From Bacillota bacterium (GTDB taxonomy: Bacteria > Bacillota > UBA994 > UBA5500): DNA of 64,000 nt. Below, one piece after another: positions 57,917 to 64,000 of this stretch; within the stretch, counting starts at the first letter, position 1; every line of letters starts with the position of its first letter. The translations under genes and the position numbers were made by a program. The stretch spans positions 12,681 through 76,680 of the forward strand of contig JAEZJZ010000115.1 in assembly GCA_023436245.1 (NCBI GenBank), in the 5' to 3' direction. The notes below the pieces were generated by a model that saw only the letters and a program-made list of their open reading frames with translations, did not search any database and was not told where the DNA came from.

Positions 57917-57945
57917 ATTATAGCACGCACAAGGTATCCGGACAA
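57917..57945 (-). promoter_or_regulatory. Promoter of yqeG
   Basis: TTGTCC, a 17-bp spacer and a perfect TATAAT on the minus strand. Transcription would start about 57910, leaving a 12-base leader that just holds the ribosome site of the TTG start. Confidence 0.8.
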
Positions 57946-57964
57946 GAAAGCGACCGGGCTCTGC

Positions 57965-58690
57965 CTACTTCAGCCGCTCCTCCAGCCACACCCGCTTTTC
58001 TTCCTCCAACGCCTTGATCAGCTTCTGAATGGCTCGCTTCTCAATGCGCGAAACATAGGACCGCGAGATACGCAACTCGCGAGCGATCTCCCGCTGAGTC
58101 GAGCGCACCCCGTCGATCAATCCGTAACGCAGTTCCAACACCAATCTCTCCCGCCGCGTGAGTACCTGCAGCAGTTCAGCCAACTTATGCTGTTCCATGG
58201 CCTTCTCCACCTGTTGCATGATGCTGTCGTCATCGGTGGGCAGAGTGTCCATCAGGGTGATTTCGTTGCCTTCCTTATCGGTGCCGATCGGCTCCAACAG
58301 ATAGTGATCCTGCCGTAACCGCTTGGTGGAGCGCAGATGCATCAAGATCTCGTTCTCGATGCAGCGAGCGGCGTATGTAGCCAATTTGGTGCCCTTGTCG
58401 GTCTTGAAGGTCTTGACCGCCTTCATCAGGCCAATGCTGCCGATGCTGATCAGATCGTCCTGTTCTTCATTGGTGCTGTCATATTTCTTTGCGATGTGCG
58501 CCACCAGCCGCAGATTGTGTTCGATCAGTTTCTGCCTGGCTGTGTTATCCTGCTGCTTCTCCCAAAGTTGCAGATAGTGCGCTTCCTCCTCCTCCGACAA
58601 GGGCTGTGGAAAAGAGTTGCTGTTGACATAGGACACCAGCAGATGCAGCTCGCGCAACGCCAAGAACAGATGAGCCAACAGTCCAATCAT
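57965..58690 (-). CDS. sigK: Sporulation sigma factor SigK (pro-SigK)
   Basis: A 241-residue late sporulation sigma factor. The N-terminal hydrophobic pro-region (MIGLLAHLFLALRELHLLVS) and YVNSNSFPQPLSEEEEAHYL match pro-SigK, whose membrane-bound prefix is cleaved by SpoIVFB in B. subtilis. Region 2 is RQKLIEHNLRLVAHIAKKYD and DDLISIGSIGLMKAVKTFKT, then TKLATYAARCIENEILMHLR. Region 4 includes RERLVLELRYGLIDGVRSTQ and REIARELRISRSYVSRIEKR. The gene is continuous, with no skin-type interruption. The ATG behind GGGAGGTGACTTGGCG is chosen; a TTG two codons earlier is possible. Confidence 0.95.
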   Translation of the reverse strand: MIGLLAHLFLALRELHLLVSYVNSNSFPQPLSEEEEAHYLQLWEKQQDNTARQKLIEHNLRLVAHIAKKYDSTNEEQDDLISIGSIGLMKAVKTFKTDKGTKLATYAARCIENEILMHLRSTKRLRQDHYLLEPIGTDKEGNEITLMDTLPTDDDSIMQQVEKAMEQHKLAELLQVLTRRERLVLELRYGLIDGVRSTQREIARELRISRSYVSRIEKRAIQKLIKALEEEKRVWLEERLK

Positions 58691-58886
58691 CGCCAAGTCA
58701 CCTCCCCCAGAATGTCACCATGGCACTAAGGGCTCTTAACCAGTCTATGCCGGCTACTGCCAAAGGGTTACTGCTTTCCTTTGTCCTCAGGTCAATTGTC
58801 TGGCAGGTAAGGGATGAGGCGATGGCGAACTTGCAGATATGATCGGTTCGTGGAACGGATTAGTGAAGATGTAAGGGGGAGATTCT

Positions 58887-60161
58887 GTGCATTCTGCTAA
58901 CTGCTATCCCATCTTTGTCGCCGACTGGCGGAAGAAGATTCTGCCGCTCCGCTCGCAGGCCAAGCTGACTGACCGCTGGTTGCTCGAGCGGTTGGAGCGA
59001 GTGCTGCCCGAGGTCATGCGTCGCGAGGGCTTCGACATGTGGTTGGTGATCGGCCGTGAGTACAATGAGGATCCGGTGATGGGTAGCCTGCTGCCGGCAA
59101 CTATGCTTTCGGCCCGGCGTCTGACCATGCTGGTGTTCGCGCTGACTGCGGAAGGAACGCTGGAACGGTTGACCGTCTCGCGTTACGGATTGGCCCCATT
59201 CTACGAGGCTGCCTGGAACCCGGATCAGGAAGATCAGTGGCAGTGCCTGGCACGCATCGTGCGAGAGCGGAACCCGCAGCGGATTGGCATCAACTGCTCC
59301 GAAACCTTCGCCTTCGGCGATGGCCTGAGCCATACACATTATCTTGAACTGTTAGCGGCTTTGGATGATGACCTGCGTCCCCGGTTGCAGAACGCAGAGC
59401 AAGTGGCGGTCGGCTGGCTGGAGCAGCGCACTCCCGCGGAAATCGCCGCCTACGGCGGCATCGTGGCGCTGGCACACGGGTTGATCGCTGAGGCATTCTC
59501 CCGCAGAGTGATTCACCCCGGGGTAACCACTCCTGCCGATGTCGTCTGGTGGTTCCGGCAGCAGACAAATGAGCTCGGACTGACCTGTTGGTTCCAGCCC
59601 AGTGTCTCCATCCAGCGCCAAGGAGCAAGCAACCTCGGGCCAGATACGGTGATTGAGCCAGGCGACTTGTTGCATTGCGACTTCGGGTTGCATTACCTGA
59701 AACTGGCCACCGACACCCAGCAGAACGCCTACGTCTTGCGCCTCGGTGAAACGATGGCCCCGGCGGGCCTCAGGGCAGCGCTCTGCACCGGCAACCGTCT
59801 GCAGGACATTCTGGCCGAGCAGATGGTGGTCGGTCGAACCGGCAACGAGATCTTGCTGGCCGCGCTGGCGCAGGCCGCTAGCGAAGACATCAAGGCCAGC
59901 ATCTACACACACCCGGTAGGGTATCACGGACACGCTGCCGGCCCGACCATTGGACTTTGGGATGCGCAACAGGGAGTCCCCGGACGTGGCGATTATCCGC
60001 TGTACAACGACACCTGCCATGCAATGGAACTAAACATCAAGCGGGCGGTACCGGAATGGGGCGATCAGGAAGTGACGATGGCCCTAGAGCAAGACATCAT
60101 CGTCACCGCCAATCGGGTGCATTTCCTGGACGGCAGACAGACTGCGCTGCATTTGATCTAG
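58887..60161 (+). CDS. M24 family metallopeptidase (creatinase/Xaa-Pro-like)
   Basis: A 424-residue M24 protein. The N-terminal domain includes LLERLERVLPEVMRREGFDM and WLVIGREYNEDPVMGSLLPA. The catalytic domain shows DLLHCDFGLHYLKLATDTQQ (two Asp), THPVGYHGHAAGPTIGLWDA (His), CHAMELNIKRAVPEWGDQEV (Glu) and ALEQDIIVTANRVHFLDGRQ (Glu). It is longer than standard PepP and resembles proteins annotated as Xaa-Pro aminopeptidase without a proven substrate. The GTG start follows AAGGGGGAGATTCT. It is one of few plus-strand genes here. Confidence 0.88.
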   Translation: MHSANCYPIFVADWRKKILPLRSQAKLTDRWLLERLERVLPEVMRREGFDMWLVIGREYNEDPVMGSLLPATMLSARRLTMLVFALTAEGTLERLTVSRYGLAPFYEAAWNPDQEDQWQCLARIVRERNPQRIGINCSETFAFGDGLSHTHYLELLAALDDDLRPRLQNAEQVAVGWLEQRTPAEIAAYGGIVALAHGLIAEAFSRRVIHPGVTTPADVVWWFRQQTNELGLTCWFQPSVSIQRQGASNLGPDTVIEPGDLLHCDFGLHYLKLATDTQQNAYVLRLGETMAPAGLRAALCTGNRLQDILAEQMVVGRTGNEILLAALAQAASEDIKASIYTHPVGYHGHAAGPTIGLWDAQQGVPGRGDYPLYNDTCHAMELNIKRAVPEWGDQEVTMALEQDIIVTANRVHFLDGRQTALHLI

Positions 60162-60198
60162 TGGGCGCACTGTGTTGAGGCAACTCGCCTTCTCGTTC

Positions 60199-60420
60199 GT
60201 AGAGGCTCGGCATGCGAGACTGTTCAATTTGTCTCTCGTAGTGGCTCGGCATGCCGAGCCATTCCCTCTCCCGCAGCATGCAACCATTCATTGTCCCTCG
60301 TAGCGCCTCGGCATGCCGAGCCGCTCCTTCTCCCGCAGCATGCTGCGGGAGCTACGACGGGGAGGAAAGCCACTCTCTCAACGCTTTCGGGTGTTGTGGG
60401 AGCTACGGAAAGAATGGCAA
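60199..60420. repeat. Type B repeat, about three overlapping copies
   Basis: CGTAGAGGCTCGGCATGCGA with GACTGTTCAATTTGTCTCTC, then CGTAGTGGCTCGGCATGCCG and AGCCATTCCCTCTCCCGCAG, then CGTAGCGCCTCGGCATGCCG and AGCCGCTCCTTCTCCCGCAG with CATGCTGCGGGAGCTACGAC. Units are truncated at the GCATGC centre, suggesting repeated insertion into, or recombination at, that site. Confidence 0.8.
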
Positions 60421-60440
60421 GAGTTGTACGACAATTGCCC

Positions 60441-60470
60441 TTGACTCGACCGACAGTGGTGTGCTAGCAT
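60441..60470 (+). promoter_or_regulatory. Promoter of the T-box/trpB unit
   Basis: TTGACT, an 18-bp spacer, and TAGCAT. The start point falls near 60477, just before the T-box Stem I. Confidence 0.65.
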
Positions 60471-60479
60471 TGACAACAA

Positions 60480-60790
60480 TAAGTTGACGACCGATGATTG
60501 GGACGAGTAAGCGATGGGTGGCTGCTCAGCGAGCCGGGCTTTGGTGTGATGCCGGTGCAGCAGGAAATCGGATGAATGGCCCCAGGAGGTGTGGCCCGAA
60601 GGGAGCGCTCTTGCGCTGCTTGTAGGTACCACCGGCCGGCCGCCGTTAACGGCACAGGGCATCTGCTGATTATTGCGCGCGCATTATCGGCCGTGCTCGG
60701 AATGAGATGGTCGGAGCAATTCGGCCAACAAGGGTGGTACCGCGGAATAAGACCTTTCGCCCCTTACCAGGGGTGAAGGTCTTTTTGTTT
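60480..60790 (+). promoter_or_regulatory. Tryptophan T-box leader
   Basis: A tRNA-sensing T-box. Stem I begins near TGGGACGAGTAAGCGATGGG, with the AGTA/GAA loop-E pairing. The specifier loop reads GATGAATGGCCCC, so the codon after GAA is TGG (60577-60579), for tryptophan. The T-box sequence AGGGTGGTACCGCGG lies at 60731-60745 and forms the antiterminator with its partner stem. A strong terminator follows. Uncharged tRNA-Trp would pair with the specifier and the T-box bulge and allow readthrough into trpB. Confidence 0.93.
60751..60786 (+). terminator. T-box terminator
   Basis: GACCTTTCGCCCCT/AGGGGTGAAGGTC stem with a short loop, then TTTTTG. It is the terminator alternative of the T-box switch. 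Confidence 0.92.
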
Positions 60791-60826
60791 GCCCCTGATC
60801 AAACGAAATTGAGGGGGTAATTGGAA

Positions 60827-62005
60827 ATGTATCAACCAACCACGGATGGCTACTTTGGCGAGTTTGGCGGCAGGTTCGTGCCGCCGGAGCTGGAGCGCTC
60901 GCTGCAGGAACTGACTGACGCTTTCCTCTGTTACCGGAACGATCCCGATTTCCTGGCCGAGTACAGAAGCTACCTCAAGGAGTATGTGGGCCGCCCCAAT
61001 CCGCTCACCTTTGCTTCGCGCCTGACCGAGGCGGCGGGCGGCGCGCGCATCTTCCTGAAGCGCGAGGACCTGAATCATACCGGCGCTCACAAGATCAACA
61101 ACACCATCGGCCAGGCGTTGCTGGCCAAGCGCATGGGCAAGCGGCGCATCATCGCCGAGACCGGAGCCGGGCAGCACGGGGTGGCCACAGCCACCGTCTG
61201 CGCCCTGCTCGGCCTGGAGTGCATCATCTACATGGGCGCCGAAGACACCCGTCGGCAGGCGCTGAACGTTTTCCGAATGGAGCTCTTGGGCGCAACCGTG
61301 CGGACAGTCAGCGAAGGAACGGCCACACTCAAGGACGCAGTTGACGCGGCCCTGCTCGACTACATGCAGCATTCTGCTGACACGTTCTACCTGCTGGGAT
61401 CTGCCGTCGGCCCCCACCCCTATCCGCTGATGGTGCGCGAGTTCCAGTCGGTGATCGGGCAGGAGGCGCGGGCGCAAATGCTGGAACTGACTGGCCGCCT
61501 GCCGGACTATCTGGTCGCCTGTGTCGGCGGCGGGTCAAACGCCATCGGGTTGTTCGCCCCCTTCTACGCCGACCAAGGTGTGCGCATCGTCGGCGTGGAA
61601 CCGGGCGGCAAGGGCCTGCAGAGCGGACAGCATGCCGCCTCCCTCAGCGCCGGCAGCCCGGGCGTGATTCACGGTTTTCGCTGCTACACCCTACAGGACG
61701 AGCAGGGCCAGCCATTGCCCGTCCACTCCATCGCGGCCGGGCTGGACTATCCCGGCGTCGGCCCGGAACACAGCTTCTATCGTGATTCCGGCCGGGCCGA
61801 ATATGTGGCGGTCACCGACCAATCAGCCCTGGCTGCCTTCCAGACCCTTTCCCGGCTGGAGGGCATCATCCCCGCCCTGGAAAGCGCCCACGCCGTGGCC
61901 TACGCCATGGAACTGGCGCCTCGCCTTAGCCCGGAGCAGACGATCGTCGTCAACCTCTCAGGACGCGGAGACAAGGATGTGCAACAAGTGGCTGAGATGA
62001 TCTAG
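60827..62005 (+). CDS. trpB: Tryptophan synthase beta chain
   Basis: A 392-residue TrpB of the classical TrpB1 type. MYQPTTDGYFGEFGGRFVPP is the family start. LKREDLNHTGAHKINNTIGQ holds the PLP lysine, followed by IIAETGAGQHGVATATVCAL, the phosphate-binding ACVGGGSNAIGLFAPFYADQ, and GLDYPGVGPEHSFYRDSGRA. It makes tryptophan from indole and serine. The ATG has GAGGGGG nine bases upstream. No trpA or other trp genes follow, so here it may act on free or scavenged indole, or the alpha chain is elsewhere. Controlled by the Trp T-box. Confidence 0.96.
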   Translation: MYQPTTDGYFGEFGGRFVPPELERSLQELTDAFLCYRNDPDFLAEYRSYLKEYVGRPNPLTFASRLTEAAGGARIFLKREDLNHTGAHKINNTIGQALLAKRMGKRRIIAETGAGQHGVATATVCALLGLECIIYMGAEDTRRQALNVFRMELLGATVRTVSEGTATLKDAVDAALLDYMQHSADTFYLLGSAVGPHPYPLMVREFQSVIGQEARAQMLELTGRLPDYLVACVGGGSNAIGLFAPFYADQGVRIVGVEPGGKGLQSGQHAASLSAGSPGVIHGFRCYTLQDEQGQPLPVHSIAAGLDYPGVGPEHSFYRDSGRAEYVAVTDQSALAAFQTLSRLEGIIPALESAHAVAYAMELAPRLSPEQTIVVNLSGRGDKDVQQVAEMI

Positions 62006-62017
62006 AGGGTATGAAGA

Positions 62018-62305
62018 GACCGCCGGGTGATGCCCGGCGGTCTCGCCGCGTTCTTTCTCACTCTGGCAAGCCTAGAAAGATTCTTCGTTGCACTCAGAAT
62101 GACAGGATTTCGGTCGCCCCGATAGTCGGCATGGCCGCCCGCTGTCAAGGGTGCCAAAGGTGCAAGCCGACTCTTGACAAGCAAGAATCGCTCTACTAGA
62201 AATCGCAACACTCCGTGTTGCTGGCAGAGCGCCCTACGTGGGACTGACACGGCCAGCCTGCCACGCGTGGTCCATCCGGCGTAGGGGTCGCATGTATGCG
62301 ACCCG
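62018..62305. repeat. Type E, reverse type A and type C repeats after trpB
   Basis: Type E: AGACCGCCGGGTGATGCCCG with GCGGTCT, then AGATTCTTCGTTGCACTCAG and AATGACAG, ending in a GGTCGCCCCGATAG stretch. The first hairpin may double as the trpB terminator. A reverse type A unit (TGCAAGCCGACTCTTGACAA, ATCGCAACACTCCGTGTTGC) runs into type C (GCGCCCTACG, core, GTAGGGGTCGCATGTATGCG, ACCCG). They account for nearly all of the 329-base gap. Confidence 0.8.
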
Positions 62306-62334
62306 TGAGACAGGGGTTCGTTGTCACACCACTG

Positions 62335-62811
62335 CTAGCGGTCGAAGGTCAGCTCGTATACCTTCTGTTCGCTGCCGTCCTCATCGCCCTCGACATCGAC
62401 GACCACCCGCAGCGTCTCAAAACTGTACTTCCTGAATCGAACCACCGATTGCCAATCGGAACTGCTGATGGAGAGATCCACTCCCATCCTCGGCATGTAG
62501 TTCGTCAGGTATACGGTAAATGTCTTGCTGTCGGCATCATACTCGTGATCGGCGATCTTCAGACTCTGCTTGAGCTTGTTCTTCTCCCCGGTGGTGACCA
62601 GGAGATAGGCGTCCCCGGTGTCAGGGTCGGTTTCCAGCATCGCTGTTCCGTCCGGATCCTCAAGTGCCTCCAGGAAGGTAACCCAGACCGGGTGATTCGG
62701 GTTTTCTCCCGGGATATCGGTCAATTCGATTTCCGTGAAGTAGTTACGGCTACAGCTGGCCAGGAACAGCAGGCAAAGCAGGCTCGCTACTACGCAGGCT
62801 TTCCTTCTCAT
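62335..62811 (-). CDS. Putative lipoprotein, 158 residues
   Basis: The N-terminus MRRKACVVASLLCLLFLASC is a lipoprotein signal with lipobox LASC, so the mature protein should be anchored outside the membrane at this cysteine. The rest is acidic and beta-rich (GDAYLLVTTGEKNKLKQSLK, TFTVYLTNYMPRMGVDLSIS, YSFETLRVVVDVEGDEDGSE). The family is not recognised. The ATG behind GGGGGGATTGCGAGA is chosen. It lies about 150 nt downstream of a sigma factor gene in the same orientation and may be its partner or target. Confidence 0.78.
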   Translation of the reverse strand: MRRKACVVASLLCLLFLASCSRNYFTEIELTDIPGENPNHPVWVTFLEALEDPDGTAMLETDPDTGDAYLLVTTGEKNKLKQSLKIADHEYDADSKTFTVYLTNYMPRMGVDLSISSSDWQSVVRFRKYSFETLRVVVDVEGDEDGSEQKVYELTFDR

Positions 62812-62963
62812 TCTCGCAATCCCCCCTTTGCAGCCCACCTGGGCAAGCTGGACGTTTCTTCACGCCAGATCCCTCCCTTTCCTGTTTATACTAATTGGGC
62901 GTTTGGGAGACCCCAAAACGATCGCATCCGCAGAAATAATCTTTCTGGGCCTAGTATGCCTGT

Positions 62964-63482
62964 TCACTTTTCCAAGAGGCGTCTTAACCTCTTGAGGGCG
63001 GCGCCATATTTCCGTCGCACGGAGGCTTCCGGCACGTCCATCATTTTGGCTGTCTCATTATGTTTGCTTCCGTGAATTAGCCTTTCGATCACTATTTTGC
63101 GTGATACAACGTCCAGATCCTCCAAGACCAGCCGAAATTCTACCCACCCGTAGCCGAGATCCCGGGAGGCGGTACATGCCGCTAACCGATCGATGCAGTC
63201 ACTCAGCACAAGCTTCTTTGAACTTCTTAGGCAATCGTAAGCAGCGTTTCTTGTCAGTCTCTTGAGCCAGGCGAGCGGTTCGGAAGAGGGTAGCCTGTCT
63301 GCCGACAATCTCGTTATCTTTAGCAAGATATCGATCACTATGTCATGGGCTTCGTCGTCATCAGCAACAACGGAATTGGCGATTTTGTGCATTACCCTCC
63401 CCCACCGGCCATACAGATCGCCGAGTGCATCAGTGTCACCCTTGTTGGCGCGCTTTATCGTCGAAAGGCAACCGCCAGGCAT
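62964..63482 (-). CDS. ECF-type RNA polymerase sigma factor
   Basis: A 172-residue sigma-70 family protein of ECF size. Region 2 is RANKGDTDALGDLYGRWGRV and AHDIVIDILLKITRLSADRL with EPLAWLKRLTRNAAYDCLRS. Region 4 is VEFRLVLEDLDVVSRKIVIE and SKHNETAKMMDVPEASVRRK, followed by YGAALKRLRRLLEK, a typical helix-turn-helix. The ATG has GGGAGG eight bases upstream. No recognisable anti-sigma factor is next to it; the lipoprotein downstream could be a regulator or target. The family subgroup was not determined. Confidence 0.88.
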   Translation of the reverse strand: MPGGCLSTIKRANKGDTDALGDLYGRWGRVMHKIANSVVADDDEAHDIVIDILLKITRLSADRLPSSEPLAWLKRLTRNAAYDCLRSSKKLVLSDCIDRLAACTASRDLGYGWVEFRLVLEDLDVVSRKIVIERLIHGSKHNETAKMMDVPEASVRRKYGAALKRLRRLLEK

Positions 63483-63600
63483 TCGCTTTGCCTCCCTCTC
63501 TGGAGCGAAGAGCGAGTTCCGTTTCTAGTGTTTGCCATCTATGATTATAGACGAAATACTCTGTGTTCCAGTTGCAGATTTCAGCGAAAATGGTCAGCAA

Positions 63601-63831
63601 AGAGACCGCCGGGCGATGCCCGGCGGTCTCTCAGTGTGCTTGCTTTCCCACTCCAGCAACCTTTGATAGATTCTTCGTTGCACTCAGAATGACACAGTCT
63701 TGATCGTCCCGATAGCGGGGTGACCGCCCATTGTCGCAGACCGCAACACTCTATGTTTCTGGCATGGCGCCCCTGTTCCACACACGTACGGTTGACGGGG
63801 GGCTGGCGTAGGGTCGCATGCATGCGACCCG
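63601..63831. repeat. Type E repeat followed by type A head and type C
   Basis: Type E: AGAGACCGCCGGGCGATGCC with CGGCGGTCTCT, then AGATTCTTCGTTGCACTCAG and AATGACAC, closely matching the copy after trpB. It continues into a degenerate type A head (CGCAACACTCTATGTTTCTGG) joined to type C (GGCATGGCGCCCCTG, core, GCGTAGGGTCGCATGCATGC, GACCCG). This is the third place where types E, A and C, or A and C, occur in the same order. Confidence 0.8.
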
Positions 63832-63842
63832 TGGGACAGGGG

Positions 63843-63880
63843 GACGGTTTGTTGTCCCAGAAATGGGACAACAAACCGTC
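63843..63880. repeat. Perfect 17-bp palindrome
   Basis: GACGGTTTGTTGTCCCA/TGGGACAACAAACCGTC with a GAAA loop. No T-run follows. It resembles GTCCC-rich intergenic hairpins found in other Bacillota; a related element lies near 38.1 kb. Confidence 0.75.
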
Positions 63881-63905
63881 AGCCTGTGTGAAAACCGCTT
63901 TCTAG

Positions 63906-63935
63906 TTGACATAATGTTGGATCAAGTGGTATAAT
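63906..63935 (+). promoter_or_regulatory. Strong promoter near the right edge
   Basis: Consensus TTGACA and TATAAT separated by 18 bp, reading rightward into the gene that leaves the window. Confidence 0.85.
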
Positions 63936-63968
63936 ATACCCATACAGGTGAGTTGGGAGAGATTATCT

Positions 63969-64000
63969 GTGGGGTATAACAAAGGCGCAGATCGAGATCA
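63969..64000 (+). CDS. Start of an unidentified gene (partial)
   Basis: GTG start with GGGAGAG about seven bases upstream, 34 bases after the consensus promoter. Only MGYNKGADRD is visible, too short to identify. Confidence 0.35.
   Translation, partial: MGYNKGADRD

Noticed and set aside
57965..58690. Skin-type element interrupting sigK
   Set aside because: The sigK reading frame is continuous from pro-region to region 4.2.

Overview
The window reads as a chromosome segment of an anaerobic, endospore-forming, Gram-positive-type bacterium of the phylum Bacillota (Clostridia-like, moderately high GC). The evidence is a complete spoIIIAA-AH operon, a SigK-type sporulation sigma factor with its N-terminal pro-region, a trimeric [FeFe] hydrogenase with the redox repressor Rex, a tryptophan T-box, an Asp23/AmaP/DUF2273 envelope-stress set, and a Gram-positive-type type IV pilus operon. 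The exact class cannot be read from the sequence. Nearly all genes lie on the minus strand; the plus-strand exceptions are the ATP-grasp-like gene near 15.2 kb, the M24 peptidase near 58.9 kb, trpB near 60.8 kb and a gene running off the right edge.

Region by region (left to right, so mostly opposite to transcription). 0-8.2 kb: tlyA (cut by the edge), dxs, a YuiD-like membrane protein, ispA, xseB, xseA, a TsaD-like M22 protein, nusB, then DUF2273-amaP-asp23. 8.3-9.3 kb: a decayed, gene-free stretch. 9.3-14.4 kb: spoIIIAH to spoIIIAA, followed by a small zinc-ribbon protein. 15.2-34 kb: an accessory block separating spoIIIAA from efp. It holds an ATP-grasp-like protein, a flavin reductase, a HAD phosphatase, an M42 peptidase, an AbrB-type membrane protein, a cobalamin adenosyltransferase, a glycosyltransferase, and a hydrogenase locus (SpoIIE-type phosphatase, PAS-containing sensory [FeFe] hydrogenase, small [2Fe-2S] protein, HydC, HydA, HydB, and a cysteine-less HndB-like protein), then rex and an aldolase-like gene. 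34-36.3 kb: efp, pepP, aroQ. 36.5-43.1 kb: M14 carboxypeptidase, a small YkuS-like protein, two tandem amidohydrolase paralogues (one lacking metal ligands), and an ABC-F ATPase with a long structured leader. 43.5-56.8 kb: aroB, aroK, a minor pilin, aroE, then PilX-like, PilO, PilN, PilM, two minor pilins, PilD, major pilin, PilC, PilT and PilB, all one transcriptional direction starting at a pilB leader that looks like a three-way-junction aptamer plus terminator. 57-64 kb: small conserved proteins, yqeG, sigK, an M24 peptidase, a Trp T-box with an orphan trpB, and a lipoprotein/ECF-type sigma pair.

The most distinctive feature is a dense set of short palindromic repeats in the spaces between genes. 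I separate at least five types (A to E below). They occur singly, in tandem, nested and as fixed composites, and in several places they touch coding sequence: the last codons and stop of the ATP-grasp-like gene, the first codons of cobO, and the stretch just before dxs. The strongest candidates for something undescribed are the pilB leader, the structured ABC-F leader with a six-residue upstream ORF and terminator, the modular repeat system, the metal-ligand-less amidohydrolase with a Cys/His-rich tail, and the cysteine-free HndB.

Limits: all calls come from reading the sequence and recalled family signatures. No search, alignment or folding program was run, and start codons were chosen from visible Shine-Dalgarno spacing.
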